Below, one piece after another: positions 45,621 through 55,856 of a DNA stretch of 64,000 nt. A program made the position numbers and the translations under genes. Under the pieces are notes generated by a model. It saw only the letters and a program-made list of their open reading frames with translations, did no database searches and was not told where the DNA came from. Source of the stretch: Cordylochernes scorpioides. Taxonomy: Eukaryota > Arthropoda > Arachnida > Pseudoscorpiones > Chernetidae. Location of the stretch: positions 25,621,711-25,685,710 of the forward strand of contig CP092884.1 in NCBI GenBank assembly GCA_030710605.1, written 5' to 3'. The stretch's first letter is position 1; every line of letters starts with the position of its first letter.

Positions 45621-46351
45621 CAGTAGAACCTTCCTGTAAAGGACAACACCTAATTGCAGAGCCAAAGTGTCCTTTAGGGAGAGGTGTCCTCTTACCGGAA
45701 AGTTATTAAATAGTAAAAAATGGTAATTTTGTAAATGAAAACTGTCCTTTAGGAAGAGGTGCCCTCTTACTGGAGAGTTGTTAAATAGTAAAAATGGTAA
45801 TTTTGTAAATGAAAACTGTCCTTTAGAGAGAGGTGCCCACTTACCGGAGATTTGCTAAATTGTAAAAATGGTAATTTTGTAAATAAAAATGTCCTTTAGG
45901 GAGAGGGGCTAAATTGTGAAAATGGTAATTTTGTAAATGAAAACTGTCCTTTAGGGAGAGGTGCCCTCTTATCGGAGAGTTGCTAAATTGTAAAAATGGT
46001 ATTTTGTAAATGAAAACTGTCCTTTAGGGAGAGGTGCTAAATTGTGAAAATGGTAATTTTGTAAATGAAAACTGTCCTTTAGGGAGAGGTGCCCTCTTAC
46101 CAGAGAGTTGCTAAATTGTAAAAATGGTATTTTGTAAATGAAAACTGTCCTTTAGGGAGAGGTGCCCACTTACCGGAGAGTTGCTAAATTGTAAAAATGG
46201 TAATTTTGTAAATGAAAACTGTCCTTTAGGGAAAGGTATCCTCTTATTGGAGAGTTTTTAAATAGTAAAAATGGTAATTTTGTAAATGAAAAATTGTCTT
46301 TTGTAGAGAGGTGTTCTTAAGCGGGAGTGTCCTCTAATGGAGGTTCTACTG
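45621..46351. mobile_element. pogo-like MITE swollen by a 74-bp minisatellite
   Basis: Ends CAGTAGAACCTTCCTG and GGAGGTTCTACTG with TA on both sides. Between them 'gtcctttaggg' recurs at 45669, 45743, 45818, 45891, 45945, 46019, 46073, 46146, 46221 and 46295. The spacings are 73 to 75 bp, except for two of 54 bp. The short units lack the same piece and share a variant base (attgtgaaaa). The related 162-bp MITE at 26156 holds a single unit. Confidence 0.9.
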
Positions 46352-46610
46352 TAATTAGTTACCTTAACCATAATTACTAAATTTGAAAATCTTACCCAAT
46401 ATCACCATCCTGCTTCCTTGATAATGGAAGACTTGATTTCCTTCCATCCAAATGGGCAAGGTAGGTCAAAAGTAAAAAATGTCAAAAGTTAAAGGCTAGC
46501 TCTTATTTATAAAAAATATTTTTATAAAATCTCACAGAAAATGCAGATTTTTTTTTTCAGATCATTGCATATACCTATAATATCTTAGTCATTTTGAGAA
46601 AGCTTATATA

Positions 46611-47889
46611 CAGTAAAACCCCTCTATAGTGAACCCCAATGGGACAGAGTTTTTGGTTCACTATAGCCACGGTTTGGCTATTTTTTTTTTACTTTTCAAA
46701 AATTTTAGACTGTATAATTAAAAAACAGCCATACACACAAGTAGAGGCTGCCTCTTAATAGTGGTCACTTTATTTTAATTCCCTTAATTGACTAATTTCC
46801 TTATATTCATACTGAATAATAATAGAAATCATTAGATAATAGGTTCTTCTTATGATTAACATACATGTACCTCTATGTCTAAGTTAAAAATCAAGACAAA
46901 TCCTAGGCAAAGTTTTATTAAATATATATTCAAAGATATGAAATGATTTTAAAACATCATTATCACATTATATAATACAATTTTTACTTGAAAAAATGGC
47001 TCTAATACCTTGTTGTTTCAAAGCATTCTTCCAAGCATTGCACCATTCAAATAAAGTTAGTGTTTTTCTTCCATTTCATGTTTCCCCATATTCTTCTAGG
47101 TCTAGATTTCGTTTTTTTTTTTTTTAACCTGCCATGCAAAACATTGCTGACTTTAAAATCACCATAGTTAATGGCATAAAAAAAATTTTTGTTTCATCAC
47201 GGGACCGTTTATTTGGACTTTTTTTTTTTTAGCCCTAAAACGTACGATCGCGGCAAAAGTTGAAGTTGATTCCTCTTTGTAACAATTTTTAATAACTTTA
47301 TATTTTATCTTTTATAATAGAAAAGTTATATTCTCTTATTTTAATATGTTCTTAACATTTTGCCTATGTTGTTTCACTTTGAAAAGTTCTGAAAATGGCC
47401 TTTTTTTTTTTTTTAAGAAATAATGCTTTTGTTTTTAAAATGCCTTTGTTTTCTTCATTTTGGAAGCCATTTGCATTTTTTATATTTCAAATTTAATGGA
47501 TGCAAAGATATTCTAATTAATAAAAAGTATAATGTGTAAAAATTTATACAACATACAGCAAAAATAAAGTGCAAAAATCAAACAAACAATGCCGCTAAAT
47601 TTATTGTTTTGAAATCGCGATCCGCGAGCTTTAAACATGCTCAAAATTTTGTTTTTTAATTTTTTTTTTAAATTACAATTCTAAGTTCGTTATAAGCATA
47701 GTATTTTTAATATATTTTATCATTTTGGGACCCGAAATAGGTTCGTTATAAGGGTAGTTCGTTATTCTAAAAATCGCAAAGTTCGTTATAATGATGGTAT
47801 TTTCAATGGAATGGAATTGGGAATCGGCGTGGGTTCGTTATAAGGGAAGGTTCGTTATATCCAGGGTTCGTTATAGCGGGGTTTTACTG
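46611..47889 (-). mobile_element. pogo/Tigger-like element, copy 2
   Basis: Starts CAGTAAAACCCCTCTATAG and ends GCGGGGTTTTACTG, with TA at 46609-46610 and 47890-47891. It is 1279 bp. On the minus strand a frame opens MASKMKKT, as in copy 1, and then ends quickly. It is a deletion derivative that relies on transposase from elsewhere and lies in inverted orientation to copy 3 next door. Confidence 0.85.
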
Positions 47890-47894
47890 TATAT

Positions 47895-48135
47895 GATGAA
47901 GATAAGGCACAATTTAGATTATAAACACAAGGTAATAAGACCAAATACAAATAAATAAATAGTGTGTGACGTTTTGTTAACAGTGTTGTTACCGAAACAT
48001 CACACACTATTTATTTATTTGGATTTGGTCTTATTACCTTGTGTTTATAATCTATAATCCAAATTGTGCCTTATCAAACGTCACACACTATTTATTTATT
48101 TGGATTTGATCTTATTACCTTGTGTTTATAATCTA
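47895..48135. repeat. PLE tail palindrome plus extra half-copy
   Basis: Left arm 'cacaaggtaataagacc' to 'gtgtgtgacg', then right arm 'gaaacatcacacac' to 'ttaccttgtgtttataatc'. The two PLE tails are fused inside the hammerhead, leaving no complete core. Another right arm follows at about 48070. Confidence 0.8.
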
Positions 48136-48179
48136 TTAATCTAAATTGTGCCTTATCACAAGGTAATAATATCTTATTA

Positions 48180-49798
48180 CAGTAAAACCTCGCTAAGACG
48201 AACCCTGGATATAACGAACCTTCCCTTATAACGAACCCACGCCGATTCCCAATTCCATTCCATTGAAAATACCATCGTTATAACGAACTTTGCGATTTTT
48301 AGAATAACGAACTACCCCTATAACGAACCTATTTTTGGTCCCAAAATAATAAAATCTATTTAAAATACTATGCTTATAACGAACTTAGAATTGTAATTAA
48401 AAAAAAATTAAAACAACCAAATTTTGAGCATGCTTCAGCTTGTGGATCGCGATTTCAAAACAATAAATTTAGCGGCATTGTTTGTTTTGAATTTTGCACT
48501 TTATTTTTGCTTTATGTTGTATAAATTTTAACACATTATACTTTTTATTAAATAGAATATATTTGCATCCATTAAATCTGAAATATAAAAATACAAATGG
48601 CTTCCAAAATTAAGAAAACAAAGGCATAAAAGTCTGTGGACGAGTGGGTAACCCCCTCGATTCCCGACAGTCATGAACCGGGATTGAATCCCGCGTTTAA
48701 ATTTTGTTTAATATGTGAATAACCTTCACATATTATTCAACGTTCAATTATCATGAACTAGGTTGCTCTTGCTGAGCGGTACCTATTTATGTGATTTGAA
48801 CCAGAAAACAAAGGCATTTTAAAAACAAAAGCGTTATTTCTTAAAAAAAAAAAAAAGGGCCATTTTCAGAACTTTTCAAAGTGAAACAACACAGGCAAAA
48901 TGTTAAGAACATATTAAAATAAGAGAATATAACTTTTCTATTATAAAAGATAAAATATAATGCTAGTATTAAACGATAAGAACTCTTAAAATTTGGTTAA
49001 AGGAATAAGCATAAAAAGACTAAGAGGAGCTTCTTTCAAGACTAAGACTAAGAGGAGCTTCTTAGTCTTTTTATGCTTATTCCTTTAAAATATAAGGCTA
49101 TTAAAAATTGTTACAAAGAGGAATCAACCTCAACTTTTGCTGCGATCGCGATCGTACGTTTTAGGGATTAAAAAAAAAATCCAAATAAATGGTCCCATGA
49201 TGAAACAAAAACTATTTTTATGCCATTAACTATGGTGATTTTAAAGTCAGCAATGTTTGGCATGACAGGTTAAAAAAAAAAAACGAAATCTAGACCTAGA
49301 AGAATATGTGGGAAAATGAAATGGAAGAAAAACACTAACTTTATTTGAATGGTGCAATGTTTGAAGAATGCTTTGAAGCAACAAGGTGTTAGAGCCATTT
49401 TTCCAAGTAAACAATGTATTATATAATGTGATAATGATGTTTCAAAATCATTTTATATCTTTGAATATATATTTAATAAAACTTTGCCTAGGATTTGTCT
49501 TGATTTTTAAATTAGACATAGAGGTACATGTATGTTAATGATAAGAAGAACCTATCATCTAATGATTTCCATTATTATTCAGTATTAATGTAAGGAAATT
49601 GGTCAATTAAGGGAATTAAAACAAAGTGACCACTATTAAGAGGAAGCCTCTTCTTGTGTGTATGGCTGTCCTTTAATTATACGGTCTAAAAAATTTGGAA
49701 AGTAAAAAAAAATAGCCAAACCGTGGCTATAGTGAACCGTGGTTATAGTGAACCAAAAGCTCTGTCCCATTGGGGTTCACTATAGAGGGGTTTTACTG
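48180..49798 (+). mobile_element. pogo/Tigger-like element, copy 3, with SINE insertion
   Basis: CAGTAAAACCTCGC at the left and GGGGTTTTACTG at the right, with TA at 48178-48179 and 49799-49800. The sequence is the inverse of copy 2. It has been lengthened to 1619 bp by a SINE (48628-48802) and a small hairpin (about 49004-49086). Confidence 0.85.
48628..48802 (+). mobile_element. tRNA-derived SINE with 15-bp target duplication
   Basis: The duplication agaaaacaaaggcat is at 48613-48627 and 48803-48817. The head has an A-box-like gtggacgagtggg and a B-box-like gggattgaatccc. The body is short (175 bp in total) and differs from the other SINE family in this window. Confidence 0.85.
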
Positions 49799-49865
49799 TA
49801 CCTTGTGTTGTATATATGAAGAGATAAAAATTTTGTCACATAGAAAATAAGGGAAGACAAACATC

Positions 49866-50640
49866 ATAATGACCACGAAATTTATTTATATATATGTTAT
49901 ATTAAGATATTATTTTATTTAAAATTATATATCATAGATTCAAATATTCTGCTAAATCGACCGCCAGAAGTCACTCTTCCCCTATATAAACTCGTTGTTT
50001 TATCCCGATGGCCGGCTCAAAACTTTTGTACATTATGTAAATAATCTTTTGTTTTCCTCGCCTTAAGCCAGGCATTACTTTTATCAAATTATGTTTTCTT
50101 TATTCCATAAGCTCAATTATAGCTATTTCTAATATTTACTATTTTTATTATCATAATTTCAAGATTTTTAACCACAACTGCAATTACCATAACATAATTC
50201 TAAATATCTGATCAAAAATCAAGCAGAAAATCTCCATTCATCTATTTTCATATAACATATATTATATAAAAAAGAGATTTCTGTTGAGTTTGATTATCTT
50301 GAGGATTATGCTATGGTAATGCAGTCGTGCTTAAAATCTTGAAACTATAATAATAAAAATAATAAATATTAGAAATAGCTTTAATTGAGCTTATGGAATA
50401 TACAAAAACATAATTTGATAAAAGTACTGCCTGGCTTAAAGCGTAAGAATAAAAAAATGAAAAACTTATTTACATAATGTACAAAATGTTTGAGCTGGCC
50501 ATCGAGAAACAACAACAATGAGTTTTTATAGGGGAAGTGTGACCTCTGGCGGTCGATTTAGCAGAGTATTTGAATCTATGAAATATAATTTTAAATAAAA
50601 TAATAGTTTAATTCAACATATATATAGTGTAAGAACCACT
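49866..50640. repeat. Large palindrome with arms of about 360 bp
   Basis: Sequence from about 49880 to 50240 is repeated inverted at about 50275-50635. Shared words include 'tacattatgtaaataa' and 'gctaaatcgaccgccagag' with their complements. A short spacer separates the arms. It has no coding capacity. The borders resemble a foldback element, but no target duplication was fixed. Confidence 0.75.
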
Positions 50641-50805
50641 CATCATTTAGATAGAGAGATATTTATAACCCAGGTTTTCCTAGAGTGTAGAACATCAACT
50701 ACTTTGGAACTCAACATTAATAAAATATCAGAGTGGAAATAAGAAAAGTTTACAGAGATGCAAAAAAATAAATACCAAAATCATTAATTTGTTCATAAAA
50801 ATGAT

Positions 50806-51115
50806 AAGGCACAAATTTGGATTATAGATTATAAACACAAGGTAATAAGACCAAAACCAAATGAATAATTAGTGTGTGATATTTGGGTAACAGCGTTGTT
50901 ACCATCTTCAGACAAAAATACTAAATGACAAAAATTATCGCAGCATGTTTTAAATAGTTTAGACACTTGATAACAGTAACTATTTAAAATATACTGTGAT
51001 ATTTTTTCTCATTCAGTACTTATGTCTGAAGATGGTAATAACGCTATTACTGAAATGTCACACACTATTTATTTATTTGTTTTTGGTCTTATTATCTTGT
51101 GTTCATAAAATAATA
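50806..51115. repeat. PLE tail inverted pair
   Basis: The left arm is minus-oriented and has a damaged hammerhead (CAAA in place of GAAA). The right arm is plus-oriented with a complete core. They are separated by the tail sequence seen in the PLE at 52-53 kb. Confidence 0.8.
51026..51059 (+). ncRNA. Hammerhead ribozyme, ACGU family (variant)
   Basis: CTGAAGA (51026-51032) is followed by GGTAATA paired with TATTACT around ACGC, then GAAA (51052-51055) and TGTC. Stem II carries a compensating change (TA pairs replacing CG), which suggests selection or conversion. Stem III is ATGT, so no longer a perfect palindrome. Confidence 0.65.
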
Positions 51116-51363
51116 AATATTTTAAACAATAAATGTTATAGATAAATATCCCAAGATAAAAATCCATACTAAGTTCCGTTGTTATACAACAGACTAAGCA
51201 TTCTCAGTTTCTAATCTTATTTCTACATTAAAACTCTTTGCCATTGACCTCTCTTTTGTAATTCCCTATTTTATTTGTAGATTCTCAAGTTTGGAGGTAA
51301 TACTTTATCAATGCTATATTTGATTTATATTTCTGTTTTAGTGTACACACTTCAAATCTTATA

Positions 51364-51592
51364 CAGTAGAACCTCCCTGTAAAAGGACAAAACTTAAGGA
51401 AGTGGAAAATCTTTGATGTTGCCGTTTGTCTGGTTTTTTGGAAGGAGAAAGGGGCAATTTTGTTCTCACTTGGTTATCTTGTATGTCTTCAATAAAGGTC
51501 ACTCTTTATCGAATATCTTTTAGAGTTATTGTCTGAATTCTGATATACATGTTAAAAGGTACAACTTCCTTAAGTTTTGACCATTAGTGTAC
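51364..51592. mobile_element. Chimera of pogo-like and Tc1-like MITE ends
   Basis: Starts as a pogo MITE (CAGTAGAACCTCCCTG). At about 51388 it switches to the Tc1-like subterminal repeat aaaacttaaggaagt, whose inverse lies at 51567-51582. No coding capacity. Confidence 0.55.
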
Positions 51593-51720
51593 TTTAATTA
51601 TATTGATATTCATCCTGGACTATATTATTGGTGCCTGTACACCAGCTATTATAAATGTTAGGACTCACTGCACCATATGTACTTGGGATAAATAACAAAA
51701 AATATTATACAAAAAAAAAT

Positions 51721-51950
51721 CATAACTGGGCCAAAAATAAACACAAGGTAATAAGACTAAATCCAAATAAATAGTGTATCTAATGCTGTGTTTTCTCAAC
51801 TTCTTGAAATAGAGGAGAGCTTCAGATCCTGAATTCTTTAAAATAGAATCTTCAAGTGATGGCATCAACATTGATATTCACTTTGTTATTCATTTTCTTC
51901 AGCTCATAGGAAGAATAACTTCTTAGATTCATTAAGTCTATAAACTATAG
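51721..51950. other. PLE tail scrap and plain sequence
   Basis: A 45-bp piece (about 51735-51778) matches PLE tails. The rest shows nothing recognisable. Confidence 0.5.
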
Positions 51951-52003
51951 TCTATTACAAACATAAGGTAATGAGACCAAATACAAATAAATAAAAAGTG
52001 TGT

Positions 52004-52037
52004 GACGTTTCGGTAACAGTGTTGTTACCATCTTCAG
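52004..52037 (-). ncRNA. Hammerhead ribozyme, ACGU family
   Basis: On the minus strand: CTGAAGA (52037-52031), GGTAACA paired perfectly with TGTTACC around an ACAC loop, GAAA, then CGTC ending at the predicted cleavage site. ACGT of stem III is self-complementary with no loop, so only a dimer could form it. Confidence 0.8.
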
Positions 52038-52344
52038 ACAAAAGTACTGAATGAGAAAATTTTACCACAGCATATTTTTAAATAGTTCCTGTTCTCAAGT
52101 GTGTAAAGAATATAACAGATAAGAAGAAGATATTTATCTGATAAACAGATGAGATAAACACATGATGAATATTATTCTTAGAATTAAAAGTTTTTTCAAA
52201 TATAATTAAAAGCATATCTATAAATATCATTTATATTTACTCTTTCTCCCATTCTGTTAATTGTAGCACATTTCTCTTGAATGAAAAATGCTTCTTTAAA
52301 TTGTCTCTTAAAATAAATTTTCTCATAATCTTATTTCTTTTAGG

Positions 52345-52860
52345 TTAAAAATTATTATGTCCTGTGATTTTTCTATGTTCTACAAGTGCAGAATTCTCAA
52401 TTTTATCCCATTTCAGAGCATATTTATGGTTTTTCATTCTTTCTTTTAAAGTTCTGGATGTTTGTCCTACATAACATTGGTCACATTTCACTTTATAAAT
52501 TAAACCTGCTCTATTTGGTATGTGAGTGTTCTTATGGTTGTTGATATATTGAGAGATAGGGTTACATGGTTTCCATGCAATGCTTATTTTTTCATACTTT
52601 TTGAATATATTAGTAAAATTTCTCTCTCTCTCTCTCTCTCTTGCAAACTTTTGGTTTATAAATGGCAATGTGATAAATTTGGCTTCTTTGTTTTTGCACT
52701 TTAGATTTTGAATTAAAGTATTATTCTCATATTTTTGGTTCATGTCTTCTATTATTCTATTTATCAATTTGATGGGAAAATCTTCATTGATTAGTTCTTT
52801 TTTGATGTTGTTAATTTCTATATTTCTTTTAGTTGTATCATTAATGAGTGTAAAAGCTCT
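52345..52860 (-). pseudogene. PLE GIY-YIG endonuclease fragment (minus)
   Basis: The frame contains a linker region with an ER repeat and then the endonuclease: RAGLIYKVKCDQCYVGQTSR, LKERMKNHKYALKW and VEHRKITGHNNF. The GIY half is LIY and the YIG half is YVG, as often in PLEs. The Cys pair near it may bind zinc. The N-terminal residues upstream of 52860 come from the inverted partner, so the RT is absent. It is inactive by itself. Confidence 0.8.
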
Positions 52861-52861
52861 T

Positions 52862-53177
52862 ATGAAGTGAAATGTGAAAAATGTGACCAATGTTATGTAG
52901 GACAAACATCCAGAACTTTAAAAGAAAGAATGAAAAACCATGAATATGCTCTGAAATGGGATAAAATTGAGAATTCTGCACTTGTAGAACATAAAAAAAT
53001 CACAGGACATAATAATTTTACCTAAAAGAAACAAAGATACTAGATTATGAGAAAAATTATTTTAAGAGACAATTTAAAGAAGCATTTTTCATTCAAAAGA
53101 AATGTGCTACAATTAACAGAATGGGAGAAAGAGTAAATATAAATGATATTTATAGATATGCTTTTAATTATATTTGA
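52862..53177 (+). pseudogene. PLE GIY-YIG endonuclease fragment (plus)
   Basis: The plus strand reads VKCEKCDQCYVGQTSRTL, then MKNHEYALKWDK and HKKITGHNNF. After a small frame change the C-terminus follows (YEKNYFKRQFKEAFFIQKK, INRMGERVNI, YAFNYI and TGA at 53177). The 3' tail follows directly and is the same sequence that makes up the palindrome at 56745-57200. Confidence 0.78.
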
Positions 53178-53335
53178 AAAAACTTTTAATTCTAAGAATA
53201 ATATTCATCATGTGTTTATCTCATCTGTTTATCAGATGATTATCTTCTTCTTATCTGTTATCTTGTTTACACACTTGATAACAGGAACTATTTAAAAAAA
53301 TGCTGTGGTAAAATTTTCTCATTCAATACTTTTGT

Positions 53336-53369
53336 CTGAAGATGGTAACAACGCTGTTACTGAAACGTC
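53336..53369 (+). ncRNA. Hammerhead ribozyme, ACGU family
   Basis: CTGAAGA (53336-53342), GGTAACA paired with TGTTACT (one G-U) around ACGC, GAAA at 53362-53365, then CGTC. It lies in the terminal repeat downstream of the plus-strand PLE endonuclease fragment. Confidence 0.8.
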
Positions 53370-53504
53370 ACACACTTTTTATTTATTTGGGTTTGGTCTT
53401 ATTACCTTGTGTTTATAATATATAATCCAAATTGTGCCCTATCTATAGTCTATTACCTTATGTTTCTAATCTATAATACAAATTGTGTATGCTTTATCAT
53501 TAAC

Positions 53505-53635
53505 AAAAAATAATGAGGTACAATTTGGGTTATAGATTAGAAACACAAAGTAATAAGACCAATTCCAAATAAATATATAGTGTGGACGTTACAGTAACAA
53601 TGTTGTTACCATCATCAGACAAAAGTACTGAATGT
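53505..53635 (-). repeat. PLE tail, single arm with damaged hammerhead
   Basis: On the minus strand CTGATGA and stem II are present, but GAAA reads GTAA, so cleavage is not expected. Confidence 0.7.
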
Positions 53636-53869
53636 CTTTTATTTCGGCACACAAAGTTTTGGTTGCTTAAAAAATATTGACTTGGGATTTCCTTCTGGAA
53701 GCTTCAACTCACCATCTGCCAGGTCAGCCAGCTGCTATTACAATGGATTGTGTTTTTGACAAAGCCACCGCTATTTCAAGGAAAACTCTGTAATCGATAG
53801 GTTTATTAACTGTAAATACTTTCTTTTATGAGAAATTTAAACTATTTTGAGACTTCAGGCAACATATTA

Positions 53870-54090
53870 AATTAGACAAAGTGGGTGGCGTGTCTTGTCC
53901 ATGGAGCAGTCCATGCACCCTGATCACAATACCGGCCAACTGAGGTGCCTTGTCTGTATGGATGTCATATTCTGGATTGATGTCTGCCATATAGAGGGCT
54001 GCAAGGATTGCCGGGCAACTGTATATATGGTCTGGAGTGAGTTGGGTGTTGTAACAAAGTCTCCAACATAAAGACCATAGCCTAAAAACA
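53870..54090 (-). pseudogene. LINE C-terminal fragment
   Basis: The minus strand reads LTPDHIYSCPAILAALYMAD followed by APQLAGIVIRVHGLL to a stop near 53872. The spacing of His and Cys resembles the zinc-binding tail common at the C-terminus of LINE reverse transcriptases. No RT domain remains nearby. The assignment is by pattern only. Confidence 0.5.
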
Positions 54091-54417
54091 CAGCTAAATC
54101 TGAACTCTCTTAGAGGGGTGTCTCTTATCGGAAACTGTCATGTCAGGTCAACTGATGAGGAATCTTTAATGCGTACAAAGAAATACCAATTCTAGCAATT
54201 GTTGTATGCTCTGATCTTCTGATAGGACACTACCGTAGATAATTCTATAAAATAATCCTTTGCATCAATATATATATATATATTTTTAAGATTGAAACTG
54301 ATTTATTATAACGTCCATATAAGATTATATAAGGTTAAATACATAAAATGAATAAATAAAATTAATAATGATAGATATATGAATAAATAGATAAAATAAT
54401 TGATAAATATACATATA
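54091..54417. other. AT-rich and TA microsatellite stretch
   Basis: Contains a TA run near 54270-54285 and ATAAATA-rich sequence. No gene seen. Confidence 0.6.
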
Positions 54418-55057
54418 TATATTAAAAATGGCATATCCTGACCAGGAGCACATGTGCTTTTCAGAAGGCAGAGCGCCATCTGGTGGAACAGAAATCAACT
54501 ATTCATTGATTTAGCCTGTTCCCTGATATTTGGCCAACCCAATTTCTTGGGAACAGGCTAAATCAATGAATAGTTGATTTCTGTTCCACCAGATGGCGCT
54601 CTGCCTTCTGAAAAGCACATGTGCTCCTGGTCAGGATATGCCATTTTTAATATTGATTTCAACACCTGATTTTTTTATCTTTTATTTTTTTCTTTCGTTT
54701 TTTAATGTGCTAAGCGTATTTACGCAAGTTTGGCCTTACATACCCATTTCTTGGTTTTTCAGGAAGCCATTGGGATCAAAAATTATTTTTTGGTCGCAAT
54801 GGTTCAGCCTACTCCACGCTGACGAGCGCCAAAAGCGCGAAACGCGTTCGTGGATGGCTTTTCTTGATTTATCAAGAAATTGGGTTGGCCAAATATCAGG
54901 GAACAGGCTAAATCAATGAATAGTTGATTTCTGTTCCACCAGATGGCGCTCTGCCTTCTGAAAAGCACATGTGCTCCTGGTCAGGATATGCCATTTTTAA
55001 TATTGATTTCAACACCTGATCTTTTTATCTTTTATTTTTTTCTTTCGTTTTTTAATA
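54418..55057 (+). repeat. Retrozyme-like tandem repeat with inverted partial arm
   Basis: A block from 'gaacaggctaaatcaatgaa' to 'tcttttatttttttctttcg' occurs at about 54550-54715 and again at about 54901-55055, in direct orientation. A full hammerhead lies between, giving a repeat period near 350 bp. A third partial copy (54418-54535) is inverted. There is no coding capacity. This is the layout of animal retrozymes. Confidence 0.8.
54813..54854 (+). ncRNA. Hammerhead ribozyme, ACGCGU family
   Basis: Stem I TCCACG (54813-54818) pairs with CGTGGA (54849-54854). The core is CTGACGA (54819-54825). Stem II GCGC pairs with GCGC around CAAAA. GAAA is at 54839-54842. CGCGTT follows, with cleavage predicted after T54848. 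Compared with 498-539, stems I and II differ but remain paired, which is compensatory support for the fold. Confidence 0.87.
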
Positions 55058-55082
55058 TACATATATATATAAATATATATAC

Positions 55083-55197
55083 AAGGTCTTCATTGGTGGC
55101 GCCCACCGCGGGAAAGACTCCGCCACCGATGGACTACGAGAGTTCTTTCCCACAGAGTGGACAGGTCGAGGTGATGGCTTGCATCAATATTGAGTAA
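55083..55197 (+). pseudogene. RRM-domain gene fragment (hnRNP-like)
   Basis: One frame begins KVFIGGAHRGKDSATDGLRE, where KVFIGG fits the RNP2 motif of RNA-recognition domains. After a one-base frame change the adjacent frame continues FPQSGQVEVMACINIE to TAA at 55195. Together they look like half of an RRM from an hnRNP or Musashi-type protein. It could be a decayed retrocopy or an exon with a sequencing error. It sits between a TA-rich run and a PLE palindrome. Confidence 0.4.
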
Positions 55198-55350
55198 AAT
55201 TAATCATACCTCCAGGAAAAAGTGTCTTTTCTAATCATTTTTATTATTCTCTAGCTTTCGGGGCGTCTGTGCCCGAAAGCTAGAGAATAATAAAAATGTT
55301 TAGAAAAGACACTTTTCCCTGGAGGCATGATTAATTTTACTCACTACCGT
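55188..55350. repeat. PLE-tail hairpin, AGCU family
   Basis: Near-perfect inverted repeat with arms of about 70 bp around 'gggcgtctgtgccc'. Each arm matches the tail of the PLE at 61381-61440 (gaaagct, then cttttccctgga). The 5' hammerhead core is absent. Confidence 0.7.
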
Positions 55351-55513
55351 AGATGTTTGAGAAGCACAACAAAACATATTGGTAAAACAAACTATTGGGT
55401 TCATGTGTGAAATAGAACAACTTGCTTGCTATCCTATCTTGATTATGCAACTATGATAGAGATACCTGATAGGAAGAGTTTATCTAAACACCTTTTGTTC
55501 TTTTGTGCCCCAG

Positions 55514-55613
55514 CCTTTGTTTGACGAGGATTATAAGAGTGAATTCTTCCCCATCTCCCCCCTGTTGTTCCTCCTTCCCATCTCCTTCGGTGTGGCCTTC
55601 TTCACCCTCATAG
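55514..55613 (+). CDS. Internal host exon encoding a membrane segment
   Basis: A pyrimidine-rich tract ending 'tttgtgccccag' is followed by a 100-nt open frame and the strong donor GTAGGT at 55614. Translation begins PLFDEDYKSEFF, then PISPLLFLLPISF, then GVAFFTLIG. The last 20 or so residues are hydrophobic and could cross a membrane. Both splice signals, the GC-rich codons and the sharp change in composition at the borders support a real exon of a plus-strand gene. I do not recognise the gene. Neighbouring exons are separated by repeat-filled introns. Confidence 0.7.
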
Positions 55614-55856
55614 GTAGGTCCATCCTTACATGAAAATACTGTTAGAAACACTAAGTCTTAGTCTTGATGATGCTGCAGTTTGCTGCTTTTTTAATGACAA
55701 AATTTTTAAAAAAATATCCTTTTATTTGCCTTATAAAAAGATGAATTCAGTTTTAAAAAATTATATAATTGACTTATACTGCAAGTTTTTTTTTTTAAAT
55801 AAATTTTATTGGTAGATTTTGGGTTGTGCCCTTTTTGTTTTTGTTTACTATCTTTA

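Larger units (their letters stand above)
51950..53430. mobile_element. Head-to-head PLE pair, ACGU hammerhead family
   Basis: A minus-strand 3' portion (52860 down to 51950) and a plus-strand 3' portion (52860 to 53430) meet head to head. Each has the C-terminal endonuclease region, a 3' untranslated tail and a terminal repeat with a complete hammerhead. Both lack the RT. Inverted partial copies are characteristic of PLE insertions. Confidence 0.85.

Noticed and set aside
47895..48010. A complete hammerhead in this PLE palindrome
   Set aside because: The two tails fuse inside the motif, so neither strand has CTGANGA.
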